Positions 9,154 through 18,308 of a DNA stretch of 64,000 nt are shown here, piece by piece (the stretch's first letter is position 1; each line of letters begins with the position of its first letter). The notes beneath the pieces were generated by a model. It searched no databases, had not been told where the DNA came from, and saw only the letters and a list, made by a program, of their open reading frames with translations. The DNA is taken from NCBI RefSeq assembly GCF_025506275.1, contig NZ_QYCP01000087.1, positions 1-64,000 of the forward strand. Reading direction: 5' to 3'. Source of the DNA: Brevibacterium permense (GTDB lineage Bacteria > Actinomycetota > Actinomycetes > Actinomycetales > Brevibacteriaceae). A program made the translations under genes and the position numbers.

Positions 9154-11088
9154 TCACTTTACGGGTTCGAAGACTCCCGCGAAATAGTCGCCGATCTCGG
9201 CATGTGCGTCCAAGGGGAAGATGCCGGAGACGTACTGGTCGGGACGGACCACGACGACGGCACCATCGCGACTGATCTCGCGGGCCTCGAAGATGTCCTC
9301 GTCGGGCAGGGTCGCGTAGATCTTCTCCACGTATTCGAGGTCAAAGGCACCGATATTCGGACGGAACACCTTCGGCACATCGGGGAACGCGAACTCCTTG
9401 TGCTCCTGCTGGTAGATGACGCTGAACTCGACGAGCGCATCGAGGTCCTCGCCCTCCCTGCGGTAAGCGACCAGGGGAGAGGCCGGATCCGATTCGAGCC
9501 ACGCAGCCAGAGCCGCTACCTTCGACTCGCCGCTCGAGTTGCCAGCAGAACCGTCGACGACCGGAGCAACCCGATCAGCGAAGACATAGACCCTCCAGCG
9601 ACCGTCGGCGCGGGCCTCGTGTCCGAGATGGATGAAGTTCGCATCGCAGCTGCGCTTGACCCGAGCCGACTTGAACCGCTTGCCGATTGGGAATCCGGCC
9701 GCGAGATCCTGATGAGTCGTCGGCGTCGTGATCATCGACTCCGTGTACTCGGTCATGAACCCTGCAGGGAACTCCGCGGTCTTGACGTAGAAGTCCTCGA
9801 GATAGGTCTTGTCCGGCAGCTCCTCCTGCGGAGTCGCCATGAGCGTCGACCATTCCTTGTCGAACTCGATGAGGTTCTTCGCCGCCACCTGACGTTCGGC
9901 CGAGTAGGTGCGCAGCAGTTCTGTCGACGACCTTCCGGAGATGACCTGGCCGAGCTTCCACGCGATGTTGAAGCCGTCCTGCATTGACACGTTCATTCCC
10001 TGACCGGCTTTCGCCGAGTGAGTGTGGCAGGCATCGCCGGTGATGAACACGCGCGGACACTGAGAATCGGGCGCGGTCTCGTCGGTGTCGTCGAAGGCAT
10101 CAGTGAGCCGGTGCCCGACCTCGTAGACCGAATGCCAGGCCACGTTCTTCACATCGATGCTGTAGGGCGAGACGATCGCATTCGCCCGCCGGATGATCTC
10201 GTCGATGCTCGTCGACCGCACCTTGCGCGCATCATCCTCGGGCACTTCGCCGAGATCGACGTACATCCGGAACAGATGCCCGCCTTCGCGGGGGATGTGG
10301 AGGATGTTTCCGTGCTTCGACGAGATCGCGCACTTGGTGCGGATATCGGGGAAATCGGAATTCGCGAGCACATCCATCACGCCCCAGGCGTGATTGGCCT
10401 GGTCACCGGACATCGTCCGTCCGATCGACGATCGGACTTTCGACCGGGCACCGTCGCAGCCGACGACGTAGCCGGCGCGGATGGTGCGTTCCTCCCCGGC
10501 GCGCTCGCCGGCCGTGTAACGGACGGTGACCGATACCGGACGGTCCTTCGCCGAGGAGGTCGCGGCGCTCTGGTCGACCGTGAGGTCGACGAATTCGATT
10601 CCATAGTCGGGCGTGATCTTGCCGGGGGACTGGGCGGCGAACTGGGCGAAGTAGTCGAGCACGCGTGCCTGGTTGACGATGAGGTGCGGGAATTCGCTGA
10701 TGCCGTGTTCGTCATCCTTGGGCCGACCGGTGCGGATGATGTTCTCGGGGTTCTCCGGATCCGGATTCCAGAACGCCATCTCGGTGATGTGATAGCCCTC
10801 GCGCATGATCTCCTCCGCGAACCCGAACGCCTGGAAGGTCTCGACAGAACGGGCCTGGATGCCGTCGGCCTGACCGATGACCAGCCGCGAATCGCGCTTC
10901 TCGATCATCCGAGTGTTCACGTGCGGGTACTGCGACAGCTGTGCCGCCGCGATCATCCCCGCAGGGCCGCTGCCGACGATGAGGACATCGACCTCATCGG
11001 GCAGATCCTCTGCGCGCTCGATCCCGTAGCCAGCGGCTTCCTCGATCCGCGGGTCCGCGGACACATAGCCGTTCTGATGGAAATGCAT
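9154..11088 (-). CDS. Class A FAD-dependent aromatic monooxygenase
   Basis: NAD(P)H/FAD hydroxylase of the phenol 2-monooxygenase / 3-hydroxybenzoate 4-monooxygenase type, 644 aa. Seen: the N-terminal FAD motif GSGPAGMIAAAQL (39-51), the mid-protein VGCDGARSKVR, the second FAD motif ITGDACHTHSAKAGQGMN, and the thioredoxin-like C-terminal domain typical of the long members. It lies 45 bp downstream of an MFS transporter on the same strand and back-to-back with the homoprotocatechuate operon. The likely substrate is therefore a hydroxyphenylacetate converted to 3,4-dihydroxyphenylacetate. That assignment is inference; no HpaBC two-component hydroxylase is present here. Confidence 0.88.
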   Translation of the reverse strand: MHFHQNGYVSADPRIEEAAGYGIERAEDLPDEVDVLIVGSGPAGMIAAAQLSQYPHVNTRMIEKRDSRLVIGQADGIQARSVETFQAFGFAEEIMREGYHITEMAFWNPDPENPENIIRTGRPKDDEHGISEFPHLIVNQARVLDYFAQFAAQSPGKITPDYGIEFVDLTVDQSAATSSAKDRPVSVTVRYTAGERAGEERTIRAGYVVGCDGARSKVRSSIGRTMSGDQANHAWGVMDVLANSDFPDIRTKCAISSKHGNILHIPREGGHLFRMYVDLGEVPEDDARKVRSTSIDEIIRRANAIVSPYSIDVKNVAWHSVYEVGHRLTDAFDDTDETAPDSQCPRVFITGDACHTHSAKAGQGMNVSMQDGFNIAWKLGQVISGRSSTELLRTYSAERQVAAKNLIEFDKEWSTLMATPQEELPDKTYLEDFYVKTAEFPAGFMTEYTESMITTPTTHQDLAAGFPIGKRFKSARVKRSCDANFIHLGHEARADGRWRVYVFADRVAPVVDGSAGNSSGESKVAALAAWLESDPASPLVAYRREGEDLDALVEFSVIYQQEHKEFAFPDVPKVFRPNIGAFDLEYVEKIYATLPDEDIFEAREISRDGAVVVVRPDQYVSGIFPLDAHAEIGDYFAGVFEPVK

Positions 11089-11133
11089 GTCAACCTCCGG
11101 TTCGTGACACGTCGTCGTGATGTTTGAATGCTA

Positions 11134-12537
11134 TCAGTTCATATACGATCTGGTGTCAGCGGGGTGGTGCCGATCACCGTCATCGCTGGTCAGCTGCGGC
11201 GACCCGATTCCGACGATCGGGCTCACTGACTGCTCGTCCTCGTGGTCTGGACCGAGCGGAATGCCGGTGCGATCACGCAGCAGCAGAGTCGCGGCGAGGG
11301 CGAGCACGGCGACGACGCCCAGGTACACCGCCACCGAGGCGGTCGTTCCCGTCCATGACACGAGCCCCTTCGCGATCGTCGGAGCAAAGGCGCCGCCGAG
11401 GATCGACCCGATCGCATAGGACACCGAGACCCCGGAGAAGCGGACGCTGGAGGGGAACAGCTCGGCGTACATCGCCGGCTGCTGACCGTAGGTGAAGCCA
11501 AGGCCGACCGTGAGGACGACGAGACCGAGCAGGAGCATGCCCACCGAACCGGTGTTGACCAGCGGGAACAGGGAGAAGATGCCCGCGATCAGGAGGATCC
11601 AGCCGAGGATGTAGGTGTTCCGGCGTCCGATCCTGTCCGAAACGGCTCCCGCGATGATCGTGAAGACCAGCCAGGACACCGCCGATGCGGCGACGGCCCA
11701 GAGCACGGGACCGCGTTCGAGGCCGATGGGTCCGGTCGGATCCGTGGCGTAGTTCTGGATGTATCCGCCGGTGGTCATGTATCCGGCGGCGTTGTTGCCC
11801 ATGAACACGAGTGAGGCGAGGATGACAAGCAGCCAATGGCTCTTGATGAGCTTGCCCAGCGGGTTCGTGACCTGTTCCCTGCGCTCGGCGATCTCGTGGA
11901 AGACGGGGGATTCCTCGACTCCGCGGCGGATCCAGTAGCCGACGAAGACGAGCACGATGGAGAGGAAGAACGGCACCCGCCAGCCCCATTCGAGGAAGGC
12001 ATCTCCCGGGGCGATCGAGGTCATCAGGGCGAGCACGCCCGAGGACAGCAGAAGGCCGATGGATACCCCGATCTGAGGGAACGAACCGCGCAGTCCGCGG
12101 GTCTTCTCATCAGCGTGTTCGACGGCGAGCAGAACGGCTCCGCCCCATTCTCCGCCGGCCGAGATTCCCTGGACGATGCGCAGCGCGATGAGCAGGATCG
12201 GAGCCAGGACGCCCGCGGTTTCGAAGGTCGGCAGGAAGCCGATGAGCGCGGTCGCGGCACCCATGGCGATGAGGGTGATGATGAGGACCACCCGGCGGCC
12301 GAGCTTGTCACCGAAATGTCCGGCGAGGAATGCGCCCAAAGGGCGGAAGAGGAAGCTGATCCCGACCGTCGCGAAGGCGACCATGGTCGAGAGCGTCGAT
12401 CCGAGCGGGCCGAAGAAGAGCTCGTTGAAGATCAGCCCCGAGGCCGCCGCGTAGAGGAAATAGTCGTACCACTCGATGCTCGTGCCGACGATCGTCGCGA
12501 ACGCCACCCGGGTCTGAGTGTGCTTCAGTGCTGCCAT
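11134..12537 (-). CDS. MHS-family MFS metabolite:H+ symporter
   Basis: A 12-helix inner-membrane transporter of the metabolite:H+ symporter family. Seen: the family N-terminus ATIVGTSIEWYDYFLY, the loop 2-3 motif GHFGDKLGRRVVL, GEWGGAVLLAVEHA, and the later GAVSDRIGRRNT. The frame extends 54 codons upstream, but those residues are unlike the family. MAALKHTQTRVAFATIVGTS at ATG 12537 with AGGAG just upstream gives 467 aa, a normal size. Context with aromatic catabolism suggests uptake of hydroxyphenylacetate or a related acid, which is inference. Confidence 0.9.
   Translation of the reverse strand: MAALKHTQTRVAFATIVGTSIEWYDYFLYAAASGLIFNELFFGPLGSTLSTMVAFATVGISFLFRPLGAFLAGHFGDKLGRRVVLIITLIAMGAATALIGFLPTFETAGVLAPILLIALRIVQGISAGGEWGGAVLLAVEHADEKTRGLRGSFPQIGVSIGLLLSSGVLALMTSIAPGDAFLEWGWRVPFFLSIVLVFVGYWIRRGVEESPVFHEIAERREQVTNPLGKLIKSHWLLVILASLVFMGNNAAGYMTTGGYIQNYATDPTGPIGLERGPVLWAVAASAVSWLVFTIIAGAVSDRIGRRNTYILGWILLIAGIFSLFPLVNTGSVGMLLLGLVVLTVGLGFTYGQQPAMYAELFPSSVRFSGVSVSYAIGSILGGAFAPTIAKGLVSWTGTTASVAVYLGVVAVLALAATLLLRDRTGIPLGPDHEDEQSVSPIVGIGSPQLTSDDGDRHHPADTRSYMN
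11139..11152. promoter_or_regulatory. Copy 1 of the TCATATACGATCTG site
   Basis: The same 14 bases occur at 12609-12622 before hpaG. Here they overlap the MFS gene's 3' end, about 50 bp before the monooxygenase start. Likely an operator shared across the aromatic cluster. Confidence 0.55.
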
Positions 12538-12608
12538 GACTCCTGTGTCCTGTCGTGCGTCCCGACCACATTCTCTGTGGTCTGGATTACTTGTTCTCGG
12601 GAACCGTA

Positions 12609-12622
12609 TCATATACGATCTG
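12609..12622. promoter_or_regulatory. Copy 2 of the TCATATACGATCTG site, between MFS gene and hpaG
   Basis: The core ATCATATACGAT (12608-12619) is an imperfect palindrome with 10 of 12 positions symmetric. It is placed where the GntR regulator at 14143 could control the divergent transporter and hpa operons. Confidence 0.55.
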
Positions 12623-12655
12623 TGGTGAAGCCAATCGAAATGAGGTGTGAGATCG

Positions 12656-14146
12656 ATGTCGACTCCAGCAGGTGTTCCGACCCGTCCGGGCAAGATCATT
12701 GCCGTTCATGTGGCCTACGAGTCCCGTGCGGCACAACGAGGAAAGCGCCCCGCCCAGCCGTCGTACTTCCTCAAAGCGGCCAGCTCCGTCGCCGCCACCG
12801 GCCAGACCATCGAACGCCCAGCAGGCACCTCGCTGCTCGCCTTCGAAGGTGAGGTCGCCATCGTCATCGGCGCCCCCGCCCGCAACGTCACCGAGGCCGA
12901 TGCCTGGTCGTATGTGTCAGGCGTGACCGCGTCGAACGACTTCGGCCTCTACGACCTGAAGAGCCCGGACAAGGGATCGAACGTGCGCTCGAAGAGCCGT
13001 GACGGATACACCCCGCTGGGCCCCGAACTCATCCCCGCCGCCGAGGCGGCCCCCGACTCCCTGCGCCTGCGCACCTGGGTCAACGGCGAGGTCGTCCAGG
13101 ACGACGGCACGCGCGCCGATCAGCTTATCTTCACCCTCCCGCGCATCGTCGCGGACCTCAGCCGGCACCTCACCCTCGAGCCCGGCGACGTCATCCTCAC
13201 CGGCACCCCTGCCGGATCCTCCGTTGTCGCCCCCGGCGACACGGTCGAGGTCGAGGTCACGGCTGCCTCGGCGAACGGCGAAGAACTGAGCTCAGGACGA
13301 CTGACCACCACCGTCGTCGAAGGATCCGGAGATTTCGACGAGAACCTCGGCAGCCTGCCCGCAGTGAACGAAGCACTCGCCGTCGACGCCTGGGGCTCAC
13401 GCGAAGCCGCCGGACTCGCCCCGGAGGGCGATGCTGATGGCACTGCCGCGACGACACTCGGCGATGACCTCATCGCCAAACTCACCGAGGCCCCGACGGC
13501 GGGCCTGTCGGCTCAGCTGCGGTCGCGCGGACTCAACAATGTCGTCATCGAAGGCGTAGCCCCGCTGAAGCCGGGCGCGAAGATCGTCGGCACCGCGAAG
13601 ACGCTGCGCTTCGTGCCCAACCGCGAAGATCTGTTCAAATCCCACGGCGGCGGATTCAACGCTCAGAAGCAGGCCTTCGACTCGATCCGCCCCGGCGAGG
13701 TCGTCGTCATCGAGGCCCGCGGCGAATCCGGCTCGGGCACCCTCGGAGACATCCTCGCCCTGCGCGCGAAGTCGCTCGGCGCTGCCGGCGTCGTCACCGA
13801 CGGGGGAGTCCGCGACTCCGCCGAGGTGGCCGAGATCCTGCCCGTGTTCTCCACCGCGAAGCACCCCGCCGTGCTCGGCCGCAAGCACGTGCCGTGGGAA
13901 GCGGATGTGGCCGTGGCCTGCGGAAACGCCACCGTCCTGCCCGGCGATGTCATCGTCGCCGATGACGACGGAGCCATCGTCATCCCGCGTGCCCTCGTCG
14001 AAGAAGTCGTCGACGCGGCCCTGGCGAAGGAGATCGAGGACGGCTGGGTGGCCGAACAGGTCGCCGCCGGCAATCCGATCGAAGAGCTCTTCCCGCCCAA
14101 GGGCGAATGGAAGGCGAAGTTCGACGAGTGGAAGGCCTCACGGTGA
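12656..14146 (+). CDS. hpaG: FAH-domain isomerase/decarboxylase fused to an RraA-like domain (homoprotocatechuate pathway)
   Basis: Residues about 1-235 are a fumarylacetoacetate-hydrolase fold (LLAFEGEVAIVIG, GVTASNDFGLYDL, GDVILTGTPAGS), as in HpaG, which isomerises 2-hydroxyhepta-2,4-diene-1,7-dioate. Residues about 255-496 are RraA-like (GSGTLGDILALRAKSLGAAG, TDGGVRDSAEV), a fold that includes oxaloacetate decarboxylases and HMG aldolases. E. coli HpaG instead has two FAH domains, one of them the decarboxylase. Here the RraA half may do the decarboxylation (inference). The start is ATG 12656 behind GAGGTG, giving 496 aa. The end overlaps gntR by 4 bp (GTGA). Confidence 0.85.
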   Translation: MSTPAGVPTRPGKIIAVHVAYESRAAQRGKRPAQPSYFLKAASSVAATGQTIERPAGTSLLAFEGEVAIVIGAPARNVTEADAWSYVSGVTASNDFGLYDLKSPDKGSNVRSKSRDGYTPLGPELIPAAEAAPDSLRLRTWVNGEVVQDDGTRADQLIFTLPRIVADLSRHLTLEPGDVILTGTPAGSSVVAPGDTVEVEVTAASANGEELSSGRLTTTVVEGSGDFDENLGSLPAVNEALAVDAWGSREAAGLAPEGDADGTAATTLGDDLIAKLTEAPTAGLSAQLRSRGLNNVVIEGVAPLKPGAKIVGTAKTLRFVPNREDLFKSHGGGFNAQKQAFDSIRPGEVVVIEARGESGSGTLGDILALRAKSLGAAGVVTDGGVRDSAEVAEILPVFSTAKHPAVLGRKHVPWEADVAVACGNATVLPGDVIVADDDGAIVIPRALVEEVVDAALAKEIEDGWVAEQVAAGNPIEELFPPKGEWKAKFDEWKASR

Positions 14147-14865
14147 AGACCGAACAGGCAGCGACCGCGGTACCATCCCTGAGCAAGGCCGAGACCGCCT
14201 ACCGGTGGATCCGCGAACGCGTCGCCGACCAGACCTATCAGCCCGGGCACAAACTCGTGCTCGCGCAGATCGCACTCGAACTCGATACCTCGGTGGTGCC
14301 GGTGCGCGAGGCCATCCGCCGGCTGGAAGCCGACGGGCTCGTGACCTTCGAGCGCAATGTCGGGGCCCGCGTGGCCATGGTCGACCAAGGGTCCTACACC
14401 CAGTCGATGGAAACGGTCGCGATCCTCGAGGCCGCAGCCGTCGCCCAAGCACAGGGCTACCTCGGCGCCGATGATCTGGATGCCGCGGAGCAGATCAACG
14501 ATCGGATGCGGGCTCTGCTCGATGACTTCGAGCCGGCCGAATTCACCCGGCTCAACCACGAGTTCCACGAAATGCTCTACCGGCGCTGCCCGAATGAGCG
14601 GCTGTGCACCCTCGTCGAACTCGAGTGGGACCGGCTCAACCACCTGCGGGATTCGACGTTCTCCTTCGTCCCCGAACGGGCGCTCGAGTCGGTGGAGGAA
14701 CACTCTCGAATCGTCGCTCTCATCCGGGCTCGCGCCTCGGCGCAGGAGGTCGAATGGGCCGTGCGCGAGCACCGCTCGGCCACTCTGCACAGCTTCCAGA
14801 ACTCCCAGGCGACCACAGCCCCAACCACGGATTTGCAGACATATACACGAAAGGACAAGTCATGA
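14143..14865 (+). CDS. GntR/FCD-family regulator of the hpa cluster
   Basis: A 240-aa regulator with an N-terminal winged helix (AETAYRWIRERVADQTYQPG, TSVVPVREAIRRLEADGLV) and a C-terminal FCD ligand domain with its metal-type histidines (FTRLNHEFHEMLY and VREHRSA). The start is GTG 14143, overlapping the hpaG stop. Its own stop overlaps the hpaE start (ATGA), so it is translated within the operon. It is the obvious candidate to bind the repeated site at 11139 and 12609. Confidence 0.85.
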   Translation: MKTEQAATAVPSLSKAETAYRWIRERVADQTYQPGHKLVLAQIALELDTSVVPVREAIRRLEADGLVTFERNVGARVAMVDQGSYTQSMETVAILEAAAVAQAQGYLGADDLDAAEQINDRMRALLDDFEPAEFTRLNHEFHEMLYRRCPNERLCTLVELEWDRLNHLRDSTFSFVPERALESVEEHSRIVALIRARASAQEVEWAVREHRSATLHSFQNSQATTAPTTDLQTYTRKDKS

Positions 14866-16367
14866 CACAGTCCACCACCTCGCCGGCCGATTTGCCGGAG
14901 AAGATCCGCCACTACATCGGCGGAGAATTCGTCGACTCCATCGACGGAGGCGAATTCGACGTTCTCAACCCTGTGACGAACGAGCCCTACATCAAGGCTG
15001 CCTCGGGCAAGAAGGCCGATATCGAAGCCGCCGTCGCAGCGGCGAAGTCGGCCTTTGACGAGGGCCCGTGGCCGCGGATGCTCCCGCGTGAGCGCGCCCG
15101 CATCCTCAACAAGATCGCCGATATCGTCGAATCCCGCAAGGACGAACTCGCCGCCATGGAGTCCTTTGACTCCGGACTGCCGATCACCCAGGCCAAGGGC
15201 CAGGCGGCGCGCGCGGCGGAGAACTTCCGCTTCTTCGCCGACCTCATCGTCGCCCAGGTCGACGACGCCTTCAAGGTCCCCGGCCGCCAGGCGAACTACG
15301 TCAACCGCAAGCCCATCGGCGTGGCCGGACTCATCACCCCGTGGAACACCCCGTTCATGCTCGAGTCCTGGAAGCTGGGGCCGGCGATCGCGACCGGCAA
15401 CACCGTCGTGCTCAAGCCCGCAGAGTTCACCCCGCTCTCGGCCTCCCTCTGGCCGGGCATCTTCGAAGAGGCCGGACTGCCCACCGGTGTGTTCAACATG
15501 GTCAACGGCTTCGGTGAGGAGGGCTTCGCCGGCGATTCGCTCGTCAAGCACCCCGACGTGCCGCTCATCTCCTTCACCGGTGAGTCGAAGACCGGCCAGA
15601 CGATCTTCGCCAATGCCGCCCCCTGGCTCAAGGGTCTGTCGATGGAGCTCGGCGGAAAGTCCCCGGCCGTAGTCTTCGCCGATGCGGACATCGAGGCAGC
15701 AGTCAATGCCACGATCTTCGGTGTCTTCTCCCTCAACGGGGAGCGCTGCACCGCCGGCTCGCGCATCCTCGTCGAGCAGTCGATCTACGACGAATTCGTC
15801 GAGCGCTACGCCGCCCAGGCCAAGCGCGTGAAGGTCGGTCTGCCGTCGGATCCCGCCACCGAGGTGGCTGCGCTCGTCCACCCCGAGCACTATGAGAAGG
15901 TCATGTCCTACGTCGAGATCGGCAAGTCCGAGGCCCGCCTGGTCGCCGGCGGCAGACGCCCCGAGGGCTTCGAGACCGGAAACTTCGTCCAGCCGACCGT
16001 GTTCGCCGATGTGAAGCCCGATGCCCGGATCTTCCAGGAGGAGATCTTCGGACCCGTCGTCGCGATCACCCCGTTCTCCTCCGATGAGGAGGCCCTGGAG
16101 CTGGCGAACAATACGAAGTACGGTCTGGCCGCCTATATCTGGACCTCGGATCTCAAGCGCGCCCACAATTTCTCCCAGGCCGTCGAGTCGGGAATGGTGT
16201 GGCTGAACTCGAACAACGTCCGCGACCTGCGCACCCCCTTCGGCGGAGTCAAGGCCTCGGGACTCGGCCACGAGGGCGGCTACCGGTCGATCGACTTCTA
16301 CACGGAACAGCAGTCCGTGCACATCAACCTCGGCGAGGTCCACAACCCCGTCTTCGGAAAGCAGTGA
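14862..16367 (+). CDS. hpaE: 5-carboxymethyl-2-hydroxymuconate semialdehyde dehydrogenase
   Basis: NAD+-dependent oxidation of the ring-cleavage semialdehyde to the dicarboxylate. Typical 501-aa aldehyde dehydrogenase: TPWNTPFMLESWKLGPAIA, FTGESKTGQ, catalytic E262 in MELGGKSP and nucleophile C296 in NGERCTAG. The frame is open far upstream, but ATG 14862 overlaps the gntR stop and begins a family-like N-terminus (PEKIRHYIGGEFVDS). Specificity is assigned from its place directly before hpaD. Confidence 0.92.
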   Translation: MTQSTTSPADLPEKIRHYIGGEFVDSIDGGEFDVLNPVTNEPYIKAASGKKADIEAAVAAAKSAFDEGPWPRMLPRERARILNKIADIVESRKDELAAMESFDSGLPITQAKGQAARAAENFRFFADLIVAQVDDAFKVPGRQANYVNRKPIGVAGLITPWNTPFMLESWKLGPAIATGNTVVLKPAEFTPLSASLWPGIFEEAGLPTGVFNMVNGFGEEGFAGDSLVKHPDVPLISFTGESKTGQTIFANAAPWLKGLSMELGGKSPAVVFADADIEAAVNATIFGVFSLNGERCTAGSRILVEQSIYDEFVERYAAQAKRVKVGLPSDPATEVAALVHPEHYEKVMSYVEIGKSEARLVAGGRRPEGFETGNFVQPTVFADVKPDARIFQEEIFGPVVAITPFSSDEEALELANNTKYGLAAYIWTSDLKRAHNFSQAVESGMVWLNSNNVRDLRTPFGGVKASGLGHEGGYRSIDFYTEQQSVHINLGEVHNPVFGKQ

Positions 16368-16374
16368 GGCAGCC

Positions 16375-17511
16375 ATGACCAAACGCACTGATATGACCCG
16401 GACCTCGGCCGGCTATTTCGTCAGCCAGGAGACGGGCATCGCCACCGACAACCCCATCGCCACTCCGCAGTCGAGCCCACCCGATATCCTCCGCTGCGCC
16501 TATATGGAACTCGTCGTCACCGACCTCGCCGCGTCCCGGGAGTTCTACGTCGACGTCCTCGGACTCTATGTCACCGAAGAGGACGAGAACACGCTCTACC
16601 TGCGCTCGACGGAGGAGTTCATCCACCACAATCTCGTCCTGCGCAAGGGTGAGGTCGCTGCCGTGGCGGCGTTCTCCTACCGGGTGCGCAGCCCGGAAGA
16701 GCTCGACAAGGCAGTGGCCTTCTACACGGAACTCGGCTGCGATGTCCGTCGCAACCCCGACGGGTTCGTCAAGGGCGTGGGCGACTCCGTGCGCGTGGTC
16801 GATCCTCTCGGCTTCCCGTACGAGTTCTTCTACCAGTCCGATCACGTCGAACGCATGTCGTGGCGCTACGACCTGCACATCCCCGGCGAACTCGTCCGCC
16901 TCGACCACTTCAATCAGGTCACTCCGGATGTGCCGCGCGCGGTGAAGTACATGCAGGACCTCGGCTTCCGCGTCACGGAGGACATCCAGGACGAGGAGGG
17001 CACGGTCTACGCCGCATGGATGCGCCGCAAGTCCACCGTCCACGACACGGCGATGACCGGCGGCGACGGACCGCGCATGCACCATGTCTGCTTTGCCACG
17101 CATGAGAAGCACAACATCCTCTCCATCTGCGACAAGCTCGGGGCCCTGCGCCGGTCCGACTCGATCGAGCGGGGACCCGGCCGCCATGGTGTCTCGAACG
17201 CGTTCTACCTCTACCTGCGTGACCCCGATGGTCACCGCGTCGAGGTGTACACGCAGGACTACTACACCGGCGACCCCGACAACCCGGTCATCACGTGGGA
17301 CGTCCACGACAATCAGCGCCGCGACTGGTGGGGCAACCCCGTCGTGCCGTCCTGGTACACCGACGCCTCCCTCGTCCTCGATCTCGACGGCAGCCCGCAG
17401 CCCGTGCATGCCCGCACGGACGATTCGGAGATGGCCGTGACGATCGGCGCCGACGGGTTCTCCTACACCCGCGCAGATGAGAATGAGGGCAAGCTGGGCA
17501 ACCAGCTCTGA
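16375..17511 (+). CDS. hpaD: Homoprotocatechuate 2,3-dioxygenase (extradiol, Fe)
   Basis: Extradiol cleavage of 3,4-dihydroxyphenylacetate. The sequence is very close to the structurally characterised Brevibacterium fuscum HPCD. All its active-site residues appear at a constant offset of +23: metal ligands H178, H237 and E290 (known H155, H214, E267) and second-sphere N180, H223, H271, Y280 and Y292 (known N157, H200, H248, Y257, Y269). Two vicinal-oxygen-chelate domains are present. The 378-aa protein has a longer N-terminus and a shorter C-terminal tail than the B. fuscum enzyme. It lies 7 bp after hpaE and 11 bp before hpaH, so all are one transcript. Confidence 0.97.
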   Translation: MTKRTDMTRTSAGYFVSQETGIATDNPIATPQSSPPDILRCAYMELVVTDLAASREFYVDVLGLYVTEEDENTLYLRSTEEFIHHNLVLRKGEVAAVAAFSYRVRSPEELDKAVAFYTELGCDVRRNPDGFVKGVGDSVRVVDPLGFPYEFFYQSDHVERMSWRYDLHIPGELVRLDHFNQVTPDVPRAVKYMQDLGFRVTEDIQDEEGTVYAAWMRRKSTVHDTAMTGGDGPRMHHVCFATHEKHNILSICDKLGALRRSDSIERGPGRHGVSNAFYLYLRDPDGHRVEVYTQDYYTGDPDNPVITWDVHDNQRRDWWGNPVVPSWYTDASLVLDLDGSPQPVHARTDDSEMAVTIGADGFSYTRADENEGKLGNQL

Positions 17512-17522
17512 AAGGAATCCAC

Positions 17523-18308
17523 ATGCTCGATGAGGCAACGATCGCGGCCATCGCCGACGATCTCGCTCAGGCGGAGCGGACGCGATCGAAGATCGGTCTG
17601 CTCACCGCGAAGTATCCAGACATGACGGTCGAGGACTCCTATGCGGTGCAGAACGAATGGCGCCGTCGCGGTGAAGCCGCCGGCCGTCGGCTCTATGGTC
17701 ACAAGATCGGGCTGACCTCGAAGCCGATGCAGCAGGCCACCGGCATCACTGAACCCGACTACGGAGCGATCTTCGCTGACCAGGTCTATGACACCGGGTC
17801 GGTGATCGACCATTCGCAGTATTCGGGCGTACGCATCGAGGTCGAGCTCGCCTTCGTTCTGCGCGACGAACTGCGCGGACCCGACGTCAGTCTCTTCGAC
17901 GTCCTCCGGGCCACCGAATACGTCGTCCCCGCACTCGAGGTCCTGTCCTCGCGCATCGAGATGGAGGGCCGCACGATCGTCGATACCATCTCGGACAATG
18001 CGGCGCTGGGAGCGATGGTCCTCGGCGGTCGTCCCGTCGCCGTCGACGCCGTCGACCTGCGTCGAGTGAATGCACTACTCTACCGCAATGAGACGATCGA
18101 GGACTCCGGAGTCGCCGCCGCCGTCCTCGACCATCCGGCCCGCGGAATCGTATGGTTGGCGAACAAACTCGCAGAACACGGAGATGTGCTGCAGGCCGGA
18201 GAGACCGTGCTCGCCGGGTCGTTCACCCGCCCCATGTGGGTGCATCCCGGCGACACCGTCCACGCAGACTACGGAGAGCTGGGAGTCATCACATGCCGTT
18301 TCGAATAG
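17523..18308 (+). CDS. hpaH: 2-oxo-hept-4-ene-1,7-dioate hydratase
   Basis: Adds water to 2-oxohept-4-ene-1,7-dioate (also called OHED hydratase, HpcG). The 261-aa MhpD/FAH-like protein has GHKIGLTSKPMQQATGI, VELAFVLRDEL, and the glutamates of the Mg site (IEVELAF, ALEVLSSRIE). It has an AAGGA-type ribosome site 11 bp after hpaD and a 16-bp overlap with hpaI. Confidence 0.92.
   Translation: MLDEATIAAIADDLAQAERTRSKIGLLTAKYPDMTVEDSYAVQNEWRRRGEAAGRRLYGHKIGLTSKPMQQATGITEPDYGAIFADQVYDTGSVIDHSQYSGVRIEVELAFVLRDELRGPDVSLFDVLRATEYVVPALEVLSSRIEMEGRTIVDTISDNAALGAMVLGGRPVAVDAVDLRRVNALLYRNETIEDSGVAAAVLDHPARGIVWLANKLAEHGDVLQAGETVLAGSFTRPMWVHPGDTVHADYGELGVITCRFE

Noticed and set aside
12656-14146. Two separate genes (FAH protein and RraA) with a missed stop
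   Set aside because: The frame is continuous across a normal-looking linker, with no stop, no internal ribosome site and no frameshift.
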